A stretch of 64,000 nt of DNA from assembly GCA_002839185.1 (NCBI GenBank), contig PGXO01000004.1:62001-126000 (forward strand), read 5' to 3'. This document shows positions 1 to 9,487 of this stretch, one piece after another (position 1 is the stretch's first letter; the number at the start of each line of letters is the position of its first letter). The position numbers and the translations under genes are program-made. The notes under the pieces were generated by a model. It saw only the letters and a program-made list of their open reading frames with translations. It had not been told where the DNA came from and did no database searches. This DNA is from Synergistetes bacterium HGW-Synergistetes-1. Lineage in GTDB: Bacteria > Synergistota > Synergistia > Synergistales > Synergistaceae.

Positions 1-684
1 GACGGAGATGTGGGGCTCAGGAACCTTGATGTGATAATGGGTCTTGAAAACAGGATAGTATATACATTGGTGGACGTTATCGAGGGTACCTGCCGGCTCA
101 ACCAGGCACTGATAAGAGACAAGAGGATAAACAATCTCTATATGATCCCAACGGCACAGTCAAGGACCAAGGATGCAGTTACATCAGAGCAGATGCTGGA
201 TATCTGCAGACAGCTCAGAAGTGAATTTGATTATGTCCTTATAGACAGCCCTGCAGGTATAGAGGCCGGGTTCAGAAATGCCTCGGCAGGCGCTGACGAA
301 GCTCTGGTAGTGACTACCCCTGAAGTTTCGGCAGTGAGGGATGCTGACAGGATAATAGGATTGCTCGAATCTATGGAAAAAGCTCCTATCAGCCTTATTA
401 TTAACAGGATCAAGCCTGAGATGGTAAAACGTGGCGATATGCTTGCCGTCCAGGATGTTTTAGATATCCTTGCTGTCGACCTGATAGGTACTATACCTGA
501 TGACGAAAGCGTTGTTACTTCATCCAACAAAGGGGAACCGCTGACATTTTCAAATGGATCAGCAGCCTCTCAGGCTTTTTTGAACATAGCAAAGAGGATC
601 TGCGGCAACGAAGTTCCTTTTATGGACCTCTCCGGAAATCAGAAGGGATTTTTCTCTTCCCTTCGTAGGTTTTTTGGAAAGTAG
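1..684 (+). CDS. minD: Septum site-determining ATPase MinD (5' truncated by window)
   Basis: This is the C-terminal part of MinD, the membrane-associated P-loop ATPase that works with MinC and MinE to keep division septa away from the poles. The reading frame is open from base 1, so the start codon and Walker A motif lie upstream of the window. Visible family hallmarks are GLRNLDVIMGLENRIVYTLVDV at the start of the fragment and the DYVLIDSPAGIE switch II region. The C-terminus ends in a phenylalanine- and basic-rich helix (FFSSLRRFFGK), which fits the membrane-targeting helix of MinD. minE follows directly, giving the usual minD-minE order. Confidence 0.95.
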   Translation, partial: DGDVGLRNLDVIMGLENRIVYTLVDVIEGTCRLNQALIRDKRINNLYMIPTAQSRTKDAVTSEQMLDICRQLRSEFDYVLIDSPAGIEAGFRNASAGADEALVVTTPEVSAVRDADRIIGLLESMEKAPISLIINRIKPEMVKRGDMLAVQDVLDILAVDLIGTIPDDESVVTSSNKGEPLTFSNGSAASQAFLNIAKRICGNEVPFMDLSGNQKGFFSSLRRFFGK

Positions 685-696
685 GTGGCAAATATA

Positions 697-978
697 ATGT
701 TTGAATTCCTGTCACGGTTCTTTTCAGGGGGCAAAAGCAAGGAAGTAGCAAAAGAGAGGCTGCAGCTCGTCCTTATCCATGACCGCAACGATATTGCTCC
801 AGAGAAACTGGAAGCGTTGAAGGTGGACATGGTGAAGCTGTTAAAAAAATATCTGGATATAGACGAAAATGGAATAAATATGAATCTGGAGAGGCGAAAC
901 CGGTCAGTTGCTTTGGTCGCAGACATACCGCTTAAGAGTTCACAAAGGCCGGTAAGAGGAAGGAAGAAGAATGGCTGA
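697..978 (+). CDS. minE: Cell division topological specificity factor MinE
   Basis: MinE stimulates the MinD ATPase and drives Min oscillation or positioning. The product is about 93 residues, normal for the family. It has a hydrophobic N-terminal helix (MFEFLSRFF), the anti-MinCD segment with RLQLVLIHDRN, and the C-terminal topological specificity domain around KYLDIDENGINMNLERR. I place the start at the ATG at 697 because AGGTGG sits 7 bases upstream; an upstream in-frame GTG at 685 would add four residues but has no good ribosome-binding site. The 3' end overlaps rodA by 8 bases, so the two are probably translationally coupled. Confidence 0.95.
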   Translation: MFEFLSRFFSGGKSKEVAKERLQLVLIHDRNDIAPEKLEALKVDMVKLLKKYLDIDENGINMNLERRNRSVALVADIPLKSSQRPVRGRKKNG

Positions 979-2083
979 AAAGAGCGGCAGCAGCTGGAGG
1001 GAGATCAGGTCGAACATTGATCTGCTAATGCTGTTTGCCACAATAGCTTTGTTTCTTTTTGGAATAGCTGCTATTTACAGTGCGAGCCCAAATAAGGCTG
1101 TCACACTCTCCTCGTTTGCTGTTCGCCAGCTGGTGTGGGGTGGAACAAGTGCGGTCGTCTACGCGATGGTGTTAAAGATAGGGTATCAAAGGTTCCTGGA
1201 TCTTGCAGGACCGCTTTTTGCCATTATGGTTCTGGTTCTGCTTCTGCTATTGGCAGTCGGGTATACTTCAAAGGGATCCCAAAGCTGGTTCAACCTTGGT
1301 TTTTTCAGGATACAGCCCTCTGAAATGGGCAAGGTCATACTGGCACTGGCGCTGGCAAAGATCTGTTTCAAACTGCCTCCGACAGATATGAAAGGCATAG
1401 CTGCTGCTGTAGGTCTGGGAGGAGTTATGATAGTGCTGATACTTCTTCAGCCCGACCTGGGAAGCTCTCTTGTCTACTCCGTGATGCTTTTTGCAGTACT
1501 GATAGCGGCCGGAGCGCCCGTGAAATTTCTGTCGGGTATAGTGATCTCCATCCTGGCGATGCTGCCTGCCGCATGGATATTTCTCAAGCCCTATCAGAAA
1601 ATGAGGCTCATGGTATTTCTCGATCCTACAATAGACCCCCAGGGTGCGGGGTATAATGTAATACAGTCAAGGATAGCTGTCGGATCAGGAGGTCTTTTCG
1701 GAAAAGGATTTCTTCACGGCACCCAGGGCAAACTTCATTTTTTACCGGAACCGCACACGGATTTTATCTTCAGCGTATTTTCTGAAGAGTTTGGCTTTAT
1801 AGGCTGTCTGGTCGTTTTGATTCTTTTTACGATGCTGCTTTTGAGGATGCTCAACGTTGCATATTATACAAGGGACACCAGGGGAAAACTGCTTACAGCA
1901 GGAATAGTTGCGTGGATATGGTTCCAGATAACTGAAAGCATCGGAATGAGCATGGGCCTGCTGCCTGTAACCGGTCTGCCCCTGCCTCTCTTCAGTTATG
2001 GCGGAAGTTCGCTTCTGGCGGTGGCAATAGCGCTGGCGCTGGTTCAGAGCGTTGTCATAGTATCGAGAGAGGGCAGGTTTTAA
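971..2083 (+). CDS. rodA: Rod shape-determining peptidoglycan polymerase RodA (SEDS family)
   Basis: This 370-residue multi-spanning membrane protein belongs to the SEDS glycosyltransferases (RodA/FtsW/SpoVE) that polymerise lipid II during wall growth. The sequence shows about ten hydrophobic segments, the QPSEMGK motif near residue 116, QPDLGSS near 161, the long loop with EPHTDFIFSVFSEEFGFIG, and the C-terminal GLPLPLFSYGGSS motif typical of the family. RodA rather than FtsW is inferred from its place after minDE and from the loop sequences; the distinction is not absolute. It overlaps minE by 8 bases and ends the min operon. Confidence 0.9.
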   Translation: MAEKSGSSWREIRSNIDLLMLFATIALFLFGIAAIYSASPNKAVTLSSFAVRQLVWGGTSAVVYAMVLKIGYQRFLDLAGPLFAIMVLVLLLLLAVGYTSKGSQSWFNLGFFRIQPSEMGKVILALALAKICFKLPPTDMKGIAAAVGLGGVMIVLILLQPDLGSSLVYSVMLFAVLIAAGAPVKFLSGIVISILAMLPAAWIFLKPYQKMRLMVFLDPTIDPQGAGYNVIQSRIAVGSGGLFGKGFLHGTQGKLHFLPEPHTDFIFSVFSEEFGFIGCLVVLILFTMLLLRMLNVAYYTRDTRGKLLTAGIVAWIWFQITESIGMSMGLLPVTGLPLPLFSYGGSSLLAVAIALALVQSVVIVSREGRF

Positions 2084-2188
2084 ATTGAAATTACACGGCC
2101 GGAATAAACAATAATTCCTGCCCGGTAAAATTTAGAGAGCGGGGATGCCCCGATCAGGAGCACTCCCTGCATCAGGAGGATCATCAAA

Positions 2189-3973
2189 ATGTTATCAGAA
2201 AGAGGGGCTGACCTTCGCAGATCCATCCTTGCATCGGTCAAAAGACCTTCAAGGTATACAGGAGGCGAGTGGGGGAGCGGCCCGGTAAAAAGCTCAGACT
2301 CAGATGTAGTCAGGGTTTGTTATGCTTTTCCCGACGTATACGAAGTGGGGATGAGCTATCTCGGATACCAGATACTTTACGGACTGACCAAGACCCTTCC
2401 ATTTGCGGATGCGGAAAGGGTCTATACTCCATGGCCTGATATGGAGGAGGCTCTGAGATCATCAGGCACAAAGCTCTGGGCCCTTGAAAGCAGGAGGCCT
2501 GTATCAGAATTTGATGTTGTCGGCTTTACTCTTCAGTATGAACTTTCTTATACCAACATTCTGACCGTGCTGGACCTTGCCGGGATCCCTTTTCGTTCTG
2601 AAAATCGGAAAGAAGGAGACCCTATTGTCATTGCGGGAGGCCCGGGAGCTCTTGCTCCGGAGCCGATGTCGCCCTTTATCGACGCATTCTGCGTAGGAGA
2701 CGGCGAGATACTGGTTCCTGATGTACTAAGGGCAATACATGAACTTAAGGGCAGAAGCAGGGAAGAAAAGATAAGGGCGCTGTCAAAGATCCAAGGGGTC
2801 TATGTCCCGATGATAAAACCGGATAAACCGGTGATGCGCAGGATAGTGGAAGATCTTGACTCGGCTTTTTACAACAGGGATATGATCGTACCCAACACTG
2901 GGATAGTACATGACAGGATAGCGGTACAGGTCTTCAAAGGCTGCACCAGGGGATGTCGTTTCTGCCAGGCTGGCATGATCGACAGGCCTGTCAGGGAGAG
3001 AAGTGCGGCGTCAGTTGCAGATCAGGTGGAAGAGCTCCTTCAGAATACAGGGTGGGAAGAAGTAGGCCTGCTGTCACTTGCAACATGCGACTGGGGCGGG
3101 ATGGGTGAGATACTTAAAAGATTTGGCCCCATGCTCAAAAACAACCAGATCAAACTAAGCCTGCCAAGCCTAAGGGTCGATGCTTTTTCTGTTAACTTGG
3201 CAGCTGAACTTGAATCGATCCGTAAGGGCGGACTCACATTCGCCCCCGAAGCAGGTACGCAGCGTCTGAGGAATGTCATAAACAAGGGCGTTTCTGACGA
3301 AGATATTGAATCTGCACTCAATGCTACTTTTTCCCATGGCTGGGACAGGGTCAAGCTCTATTTTATGATGGGTCTGCCTACTGAGAAGGACGAAGATATT
3401 GCAGCGATACACGAAATATGCAACAAGGCAGTATCGATAGCGAAAAGGCACAAACGACGGGGAGATGTAAGTGTTTCGCTTGCAGGTTTTGTCCCCAAAG
3501 CCCATACGCCCTTCCAATGGGAAGCACAGCTTGACCGCCTCACACTGAGGGAGCGGGGAAGATGGGTAAAGAACAATATAAGGAATCGCAAGGTGACCAT
3601 ATCCTACCATGAGCCCGAGCAGACCTATATAGAAGGTGTATTTGCCCGCGGTGATGCCAGGCTTGCAGACGCAGTTGAAGAAGCGTGGAACAGGGGAGAG
3701 CGGTTTGACGGATGGTCGGAATTCTTCAATTTTGAAAGATGGATGGAAGTCTTCACTGACCTGGGGATCGATCCTGACGGATACGCATGCAGGGAACGTG
3801 CCCTGGATGAACTCCTTCCGTGGGATCACATAGATTCCGGAGTTTCAAAGCAGTTCCTTCTCAGTGAGAGGGAGAGGGCTATGACCGGAGATGTGACACG
3901 CGACTGCAGGGAAGGGTGCAATGCATGCGGCTGGCAGGGAAGAACTGCCGTGAAAGGTTGCTCAGATGTCTAG
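2189..3973 (+). CDS. B12-binding-domain-like radical SAM protein (TIGR03960 type)
   Basis: A 594-residue radical SAM enzyme of unknown substrate. An N-terminal B12-binding-like region contains DVYEVGMSYLGYQILY and TLQYELSYTNIL. The cluster-binding motif GCTRGCRFCQAGM lies near residue 252-264, and a C-terminal cysteine group CREGCNACGW lies close to the stop. This organisation matches the family often fused to, or adjacent to, a DUF2344 protein; here the DUF2344 gene overlaps it by 8 bases as a separate frame. Placement beside an RNase G gene suggests a role in RNA or ribosome maturation, but that is inference. A SAM-dependent modification chemistry is expected; the substrate is unknown. Confidence 0.85.
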   Translation: MLSERGADLRRSILASVKRPSRYTGGEWGSGPVKSSDSDVVRVCYAFPDVYEVGMSYLGYQILYGLTKTLPFADAERVYTPWPDMEEALRSSGTKLWALESRRPVSEFDVVGFTLQYELSYTNILTVLDLAGIPFRSENRKEGDPIVIAGGPGALAPEPMSPFIDAFCVGDGEILVPDVLRAIHELKGRSREEKIRALSKIQGVYVPMIKPDKPVMRRIVEDLDSAFYNRDMIVPNTGIVHDRIAVQVFKGCTRGCRFCQAGMIDRPVRERSAASVADQVEELLQNTGWEEVGLLSLATCDWGGMGEILKRFGPMLKNNQIKLSLPSLRVDAFSVNLAAELESIRKGGLTFAPEAGTQRLRNVINKGVSDEDIESALNATFSHGWDRVKLYFMMGLPTEKDEDIAAIHEICNKAVSIAKRHKRRGDVSVSLAGFVPKAHTPFQWEAQLDRLTLRERGRWVKNNIRNRKVTISYHEPEQTYIEGVFARGDARLADAVEEAWNRGERFDGWSEFFNFERWMEVFTDLGIDPDGYACRERALDELLPWDHIDSGVSKQFLLSERERAMTGDVTRDCREGCNACGWQGRTAVKGCSDV

Positions 3974-4568
3974 GATAAGGATAATATTCGAAAAAAAAGG
4001 ATGGATAACCTTTTTGAATCACCTTGATCTGCCGGTCTTATTTTCAAGGGCTGCCAGAAGAGCAGGTCTTTCACAGGAATTTACCCAGGGCTTTTCACCT
4101 CACCCGCATATCAGCCTCGGACCTGCGCTTGCGGCAGGAGTTGAAGGTGTGCAGGAACCGGCTGACTTCTGGTTCAATGAGTGGGATTATTCCTGTTCAG
4201 AAAGATGGAACGGCAAGCTCCCCGAGGGCATACAGATACTAAAATACGCTGAAGTTGATGGGCCTCCCCTTTCAAAACTTGCGACAGCGGCGATATACAG
4301 GATAAGCGGCGTTGATTTAGAGTTTGAAAGCGATGCGCTGGATACGCTTCTAAAGGAGATCGAGAGGACAGGGATACTCTATGGAGCCTATGTCGACCAA
4401 GGTTCTGCAGTGCTTACTATCGGCGATCTCGAACACTGCGGGGCAGGAAATCTTGTAAGGAGCCTTAAAGAAGAGGGCATATGCGAGGGATGGAAAGATC
4501 TTTATCTTGTCCGAGAATGTGTGGGCACGTGGGATGCCGGGACCGGCACAATACTGCCTCTCATTTGA
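3966..4568 (+). CDS. DUF2344 (TIGR03936) protein, partner of the radical SAM enzyme
   Basis: A 200-residue soluble protein with the family's opening pattern RIRIIFEKKGWITFLNHLDLPVLFSRAARRAGL followed by QGFSPHPHISLGPAL. In many bacteria this domain is fused to the C-terminus of the TIGR03960 radical SAM protein; here it is a separate gene whose start overlaps the preceding stop by 8 bases. Its function is unknown; the fixed pairing implies that it serves the radical SAM protein, perhaps in substrate binding. Confidence 0.85.
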   Translation: MSRIRIIFEKKGWITFLNHLDLPVLFSRAARRAGLSQEFTQGFSPHPHISLGPALAAGVEGVQEPADFWFNEWDYSCSERWNGKLPEGIQILKYAEVDGPPLSKLATAAIYRISGVDLEFESDALDTLLKEIERTGILYGAYVDQGSAVLTIGDLEHCGAGNLVRSLKEEGICEGWKDLYLVRECVGTWDAGTGTILPLI

Positions 4569-4584
4569 TCATGGAGGAATGAAC

Positions 4585-6093
4585 ATGACATCATTCGAAC
4601 CGACAAAAAAAATAGTAGCAAATCTTATTGACCCTGAAGAGATCAGGATAGCGATCCTCGACGAGAGGGGCAAGCTCTATGATTTCTTCGTAGAAAGAAT
4701 GCTGGAGCATCAGAGAACAGGTGAGATATACAAGGCCAGGGTGGACAGTGTCCTTCCGGGCATGCATTCCGCATTTTTAAACCTTGGGGATGGAAGGAAC
4801 GGTTTCCTCTATCTTGATGATGTGCATGGAATAGACGTAAAACCGGGAATTGAAATGCTGGTACAGGTAGTAAAAAATGCGAGAAAAGGCAAAGGAGCCC
4901 GTGTATCTCCAAGAATATCGCTGGCAGGAAGGTACATGGTACTCATTCCGGATGGACATGAAACAGGTGTATCCAAAAGGATAGAGGACAATGACGAGAG
5001 AGCTCGCCTGAGATCGATATCGAAGGAGATACGTCCGGATGGATTCGGAATAATAATCAGAACAGTAGCAGAGAGCTGCGACAAAGAAAGCCTTGAAAAT
5101 GACGTACAGGATCTCCTCGCCCAGTGGGAGACCATAAAACACAATGCAGAAAAAAACGGGGCCCCATGCCTGATACACAAAGACCTTGGCCTGCTGGAGC
5201 GAGTCCTCAGGGATGATCTCACAGAGGATATAGACGAAATAGTTGTAGATACTGAAGAGGACAGGGATAATATCCAGTCTTTTGCAGAGCGCTTCTTTCC
5301 CGGCAAAAATATCGAAATAAACTTCTACAAAGGCAAAACGCCGATATTTGACGTATACAACATCGAAAACCAGCTGCTGGAGCTGCAGGACAGGAAAGTC
5401 TGGCTTTCTTCCGGAGCATACCTTGTCATCGACCAGACCGAGGCCCTAACAGTTATTGACGTTAATACCGGAAAATTTGTTGGTTCCAAAAACCTGAACG
5501 ACACGATCTTCAAGACAAATATGGAAGCTGCAGAGGAGATAGCCAGGCAGCTCAGGCTTCGCGCCATTGGTGGGATAATTGTCGTAGATTTTATCGACAT
5601 GGATACAGAAGAGTCGAACCACGAGCTCATCCACGAGCTGCAGGAGCTGTTCAGGAACGACAGATGCAAAGCAAGGGTCTATGGAGTCACCGGACTGGGA
5701 CTGGTAGAGATAACGAGAAAAAGGGCCAGGACCGATATAAGAGCCGCTCTTAGCCATGGCTGCCCTTTCTGCGGAGGACTTGGCTTGGTGCCGCGCGAAG
5801 AGAGCATCGCGATGCAGATAAAGAGATTTATCAGGAAAATAACGATGTCTTCAAGGTCTGAAGCTCTGCTCGTCGAGGCATATTCTTCCATAGCCGGGTA
5901 CATAGCCGAAACATTCCTGGCATCGTGGGAAGAGGAATTTGATAAAAAAATATTTATAAGGGGATGTCCTGAGTTTTCGTGGGGCAAATTCAGACTCGAC
6001 GCGCAGGGAAGCCTGGTTCAGATAGAACACAGGATAAACGCTCTTCAGAAAAGAGAGGGCTGGGCAGTTGTACATAAGTCGTCTTCAGCTTAA
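4585..6093 (+). CDS. rng: Ribonuclease G/E family endoribonuclease
   Basis: A 502-residue member of the RNase E/G family, single-strand-specific endoribonucleases that process rRNA and decay mRNA. The N-terminal S1 domain is visible as IYKARVDSVLPGMHSAFLNLG. Catalytic metal-ligand aspartates appear in the VIDVNTGKFVG and GGIIVVDFIDM segments, and the zinc-link cysteines in GCPFCGGLG. The length and lack of a long scaffold tail point to RNase G rather than RNase E. I chose the ATG at 4585 because GGAGG lies 7 bases upstream; an ATG at 4579 is too close to that site. The end overlaps smc by 26 bases. Confidence 0.92.
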   Translation: MTSFEPTKKIVANLIDPEEIRIAILDERGKLYDFFVERMLEHQRTGEIYKARVDSVLPGMHSAFLNLGDGRNGFLYLDDVHGIDVKPGIEMLVQVVKNARKGKGARVSPRISLAGRYMVLIPDGHETGVSKRIEDNDERARLRSISKEIRPDGFGIIIRTVAESCDKESLENDVQDLLAQWETIKHNAEKNGAPCLIHKDLGLLERVLRDDLTEDIDEIVVDTEEDRDNIQSFAERFFPGKNIEINFYKGKTPIFDVYNIENQLLELQDRKVWLSSGAYLVIDQTEALTVIDVNTGKFVGSKNLNDTIFKTNMEAAEEIARQLRLRAIGGIIVVDFIDMDTEESNHELIHELQELFRNDRCKARVYGVTGLGLVEITRKRARTDIRAALSHGCPFCGGLGLVPREESIAMQIKRFIRKITMSSRSEALLVEAYSSIAGYIAETFLASWEEEFDKKIFIRGCPEFSWGKFRLDAQGSLVQIEHRINALQKREGWAVVHKSSSA

Positions 6094-9000
6094 GGGATTT
6101 AAGAGTTTCGGCGGATCCCACGACCTTATACTCTCATCGGGATTCACTGCAATAGTAGGGCCAAACGGAAGCGGAAAGAGCAACATACTTGACGCGCTCA
6201 GATGGTCATTGGGTGACAGCCATGCTGGCCGGCTCCGCATATCGAGGCAGAGCGACCTCCTTTTTCAGGGATCTATAAGCCTTCCTGCAGCAAAAGAAGC
6301 TGAGGTGCTTCTGCAGCTAAGGGAAGATTCAAGGGCCTGCTCAGTAAAAAGAAGAGTTACCGCTCCTGACGGCAACACGATACTTTTTGTTGACAATGCC
6401 AGAAAAACACTGATCGAGCTGGATGAGACGAAAAGGGACTGGAAGCTTGAGGGAGACAGATTCGCCTTCATCGGCCAGGGAGAAGTTGCTGAGGTCATTC
6501 AGCAGAGACCTCTGGCAAGAAGGATGCGCCTTGAATCCCTGTTCGGTATAGATGTCTACAGGAAGAGGCGCATGGACGCTTCTGACAGGCTTGTTACAGT
6601 AAAAGAAGAATATGAGCAGCTGAGGAACGTTATGGCCGAACTCCAGGCACGCCGTGAAGAAATTGCCCCGGAGGTCCGGAGAGCGTCAGAGCTCAGGGAG
6701 ATACTTGATAAGATCGAAGAGGAGAGAAAACTTTTATACTGGCTCAGAAGGCACAGGTCTGAGCTTATGATCGCAGAGATAGATGAAAGCCTGGAAGAAT
6801 TTAAAAATGAACAGTCAGTGGTGTTGGGCTGGTCTGATCTATGGAAAAAAGCACTGGAACAGCTCGAAAAAGACCTTGTTTTGCTTTCCAGGGAAAAGCA
6901 GCAGCAGACCTGGGAGCTGGAACAGAGCAAAAAGAGTTACGACGGGCTGATAAAATCCGGATATGCCTCAGCATCAAACCTCAAGGCTTCAAAAGAGAGG
7001 CTTGACCAGGCAGCGGAGGAACGAAGAAAAGCAAAAGAGCACATGGAAGTTCTCATGGAAGAGCAGAAAAAGACACAGGAAGAGAATAAAAAAGCAAGAG
7101 AAGAACTTGAAGCAGGACAAAAGGCACTTGAGAAAATAGAGAAAAAATGGCAGGAATACAACCTCCGCCTCAAAGAGGAAAAAGAGCAGAGGGAAGCCTG
7201 GAACAATGAAAAGGGCCGTCTTGAGGCCGAACTGCAGCAGATAAAAGCGAAACTTTCATTCCTTGGCAAAGACCTGCTCGAGATCAGGAATAAAAAAGAA
7301 TGCGCACCCGACCCCGCCAAAAATATAGATGCAGAGATAAAGAAGCTGGGAAAAGAAAGAGACAGGCTGTTAAAAGAGCAGGATGAGATAGTCTCCCTTC
7401 ACGGTGATCTCTACGCCAAAGTCCAGACCCTTGCGGCTGAACTGCAGCGCGCCAGGAGGGAAGCCTCCAACTCGAGGTCAAAGCTCAACGAGGTGACGGA
7501 GGCTATGCAGGCTGATCTTTACCCCCGTCCTGTCCAATACCTTCTCTCAGCGGCCAGGCTGAACAGGCTTGACGCCTCGCCTCATGCCGTAGTTGATGTC
7601 TTCACCTGTGATCCGATCTATTCAACAGCACTTGAGGCCTATCTTGGAGGCCGGCAGTTCCAGCTTCTGGTTGAAGACCTCGAAGAAGCCGGCCGATGCA
7701 TAGACAAACTGAAAGTCAATGCAATAGGGAGAGCGACATTCCTTCCACTTGAAAGATGCCGCCCCAGGTATCCCGACAAGCAGTTCAGGCTGCCCAAAGC
7801 AGGAATCACCGGATGGGCAATAGATCTGCTTAAAGTAGATGACCACTGGCTTCCGGCGATCCAGCAGATAATGGGTGACCTTCTCATAGTTGAATCCTAC
7901 GCAGTCGGACAGGAACTCGTCAGGTCAGGCTTCAAGGGACCCGTTGCCACGCTTGAAGGCGATGTCTTCCAGCCGGGAGGAACTGTATCGGGAGGAAGAT
8001 CGCAAAAATCAGGGAAGACCATAGAGATGAAAGCCCAGATAGTGAAGCTCGAGCATGATGCTGCAAGCTTCACATCAACTGCGGAACATCTGGCGAAAGA
8101 GTTCAAGGATGCGGAAGCACAGGAGCTCAGAGTCTCCGAAGAGAAGGAAGAATACACCAGGAGAATAAGGGATTTTGACGGAAGGATCGCCATCCTGGAA
8201 GATGAAAAAGCCTCTTGCTCAAAAGAGCAGAAGAGGATAGAGAGCGAACGGGGAAGGATACTGGAAGCAATTGCAGAGGCAGGCAGACAGTGGAACTCCG
8301 TGCTTTCATCCCTGTCAGACCTTGAAAAAAAATGGGACAGCCCGTCAAAACTTGAAGATGATCATCTGATCATAGAGGAGAGAGAGAGGCTTCGCTCAGA
8401 AGCTGCCGTTATGGCAGAGAGGCTTAGCTCCAGGTTCGCACTGATGGAAAGAGTCAGCAATGAAATCAGGTCCGAAGAGCGCAAGATATGGAGCCTGGAT
8501 GAAGAGATGTCAGAGCTCGATCAGAGGTGTGTGCGCGAGAGGGCCTGCCTTGCAAGGGTAGGTAAAAGCTGTCTTGACATTTTTGAAAGACGGAAGGTGC
8601 TCACGGAAGAGATAGAAAAGCACGTAAGCGGTTTTTCAAAGCTGGAATCGAAACGTGACCTTATCAGAAAAAAAACGGTCACTGCCGACATGCGTTCAAG
8701 ATCTGCCCTCGAAAGAGTTTCCACTTTTGAAATCAAGAGGGGAGAAACGGAGAGGGAGCTTGAGGAGCTGGTAAACACCTGGGAAGATCAGTACCCCTAT
8801 CCGGGAGGATCGGCATTGCCTGAGGATGAGGATATTGAAGACCTCAGAAAGAACATACGCGACGGAGACAGGAAGATCAAAGCCTTCGGCGAAGTTGACA
8901 TGGGAGTTTTATCAGAGGACAGAAACCTCAGGGACAGGCTTGCCTTCATGGGCGAGCACCTTGATGACGTAAGGGCCAGCGCAGCGGAGCTTGAAAGACT

Positions 9001-9487
9001 CATTTCAGATGCGGACAGGCAGGCATATAAGGTATTCTCTGATGCTCTTCAGGAAGTGGACAACAGGTTCTGCTCCCTCTTCCAGAGGCTGTTCGGAGGT
9101 GGAGAGGCCCACCTTGAGATGATAGAGGGAGAGACGATATGGGATACCGGTGTCGATGTAGTTGCAAGGCCTCCCGGAAAACATCCCCAGAGCATAAACC
9201 AGCTCTCGGGAGGGGAACAGTCCCTTGCAGCCATATCGCTTCTTTTTGCATCGATGGAAGTCGCCGGCTGTCCTCTTGCAGTGCTGGATGAGGTAGATGC
9301 CGCGCTTGACGAGGTCAACCTCAGAAGGTTCTCCGAGCTTGCCAAAGAATATGCAAAGAACAGGCAGGTACTAGCCATGACACACAGGCGAGTGACCATG
9401 GAAAGGGCAGATGTCCTTTACGGAGTCACCCTCTCCGAACCGGGGCTTTCCCAGGTCATAGGAGTAAGGCTGGAGGACTGGGCCTGA
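6068..9487 (+). CDS. smc: Chromosome segregation SMC ATPase
   Basis: SMC is the long coiled-coil ATPase of the bacterial condensin complex with ScpA and ScpB. The 1139-residue product has the N-terminal FKSF and GPNGSGKSN Walker A motifs, long heptad-rich helices, a hinge near residues 490-640 with typical hinge glycines (LEAYLGGRQFQ), a second coiled coil, and the C-terminal signature LSGGEQSL followed by Walker B VLDEVDAALDE. The start is a TTG at 6068 inside the end of the RNase G gene; starting there restores the conserved N-terminal beta strand YISRLQLKGFKSF. It is slightly short for the family (usually near 1180), mainly in the coiled coils. Confidence 0.95.
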   Translation: MYISRLQLKGFKSFGGSHDLILSSGFTAIVGPNGSGKSNILDALRWSLGDSHAGRLRISRQSDLLFQGSISLPAAKEAEVLLQLREDSRACSVKRRVTAPDGNTILFVDNARKTLIELDETKRDWKLEGDRFAFIGQGEVAEVIQQRPLARRMRLESLFGIDVYRKRRMDASDRLVTVKEEYEQLRNVMAELQARREEIAPEVRRASELREILDKIEEERKLLYWLRRHRSELMIAEIDESLEEFKNEQSVVLGWSDLWKKALEQLEKDLVLLSREKQQQTWELEQSKKSYDGLIKSGYASASNLKASKERLDQAAEERRKAKEHMEVLMEEQKKTQEENKKAREELEAGQKALEKIEKKWQEYNLRLKEEKEQREAWNNEKGRLEAELQQIKAKLSFLGKDLLEIRNKKECAPDPAKNIDAEIKKLGKERDRLLKEQDEIVSLHGDLYAKVQTLAAELQRARREASNSRSKLNEVTEAMQADLYPRPVQYLLSAARLNRLDASPHAVVDVFTCDPIYSTALEAYLGGRQFQLLVEDLEEAGRCIDKLKVNAIGRATFLPLERCRPRYPDKQFRLPKAGITGWAIDLLKVDDHWLPAIQQIMGDLLIVESYAVGQELVRSGFKGPVATLEGDVFQPGGTVSGGRSQKSGKTIEMKAQIVKLEHDAASFTSTAEHLAKEFKDAEAQELRVSEEKEEYTRRIRDFDGRIAILEDEKASCSKEQKRIESERGRILEAIAEAGRQWNSVLSSLSDLEKKWDSPSKLEDDHLIIEERERLRSEAAVMAERLSSRFALMERVSNEIRSEERKIWSLDEEMSELDQRCVRERACLARVGKSCLDIFERRKVLTEEIEKHVSGFSKLESKRDLIRKKTVTADMRSRSALERVSTFEIKRGETERELEELVNTWEDQYPYPGGSALPEDEDIEDLRKNIRDGDRKIKAFGEVDMGVLSEDRNLRDRLAFMGEHLDDVRASAAELERLISDADRQAYKVFSDALQEVDNRFCSLFQRLFGGGEAHLEMIEGETIWDTGVDVVARPPGKHPQSINQLSGGEQSLAAISLLFASMEVAGCPLAVLDEVDAALDEVNLRRFSELAKEYAKNRQVLAMTHRRVTMERADVLYGVTLSEPGLSQVIGVRLEDWA

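Noticed and set aside
3170-3829. 219-residue minus-strand frame inside the radical SAM gene
   Set aside because: It lies wholly within a well-supported conserved gene on the other strand and resembles no family.
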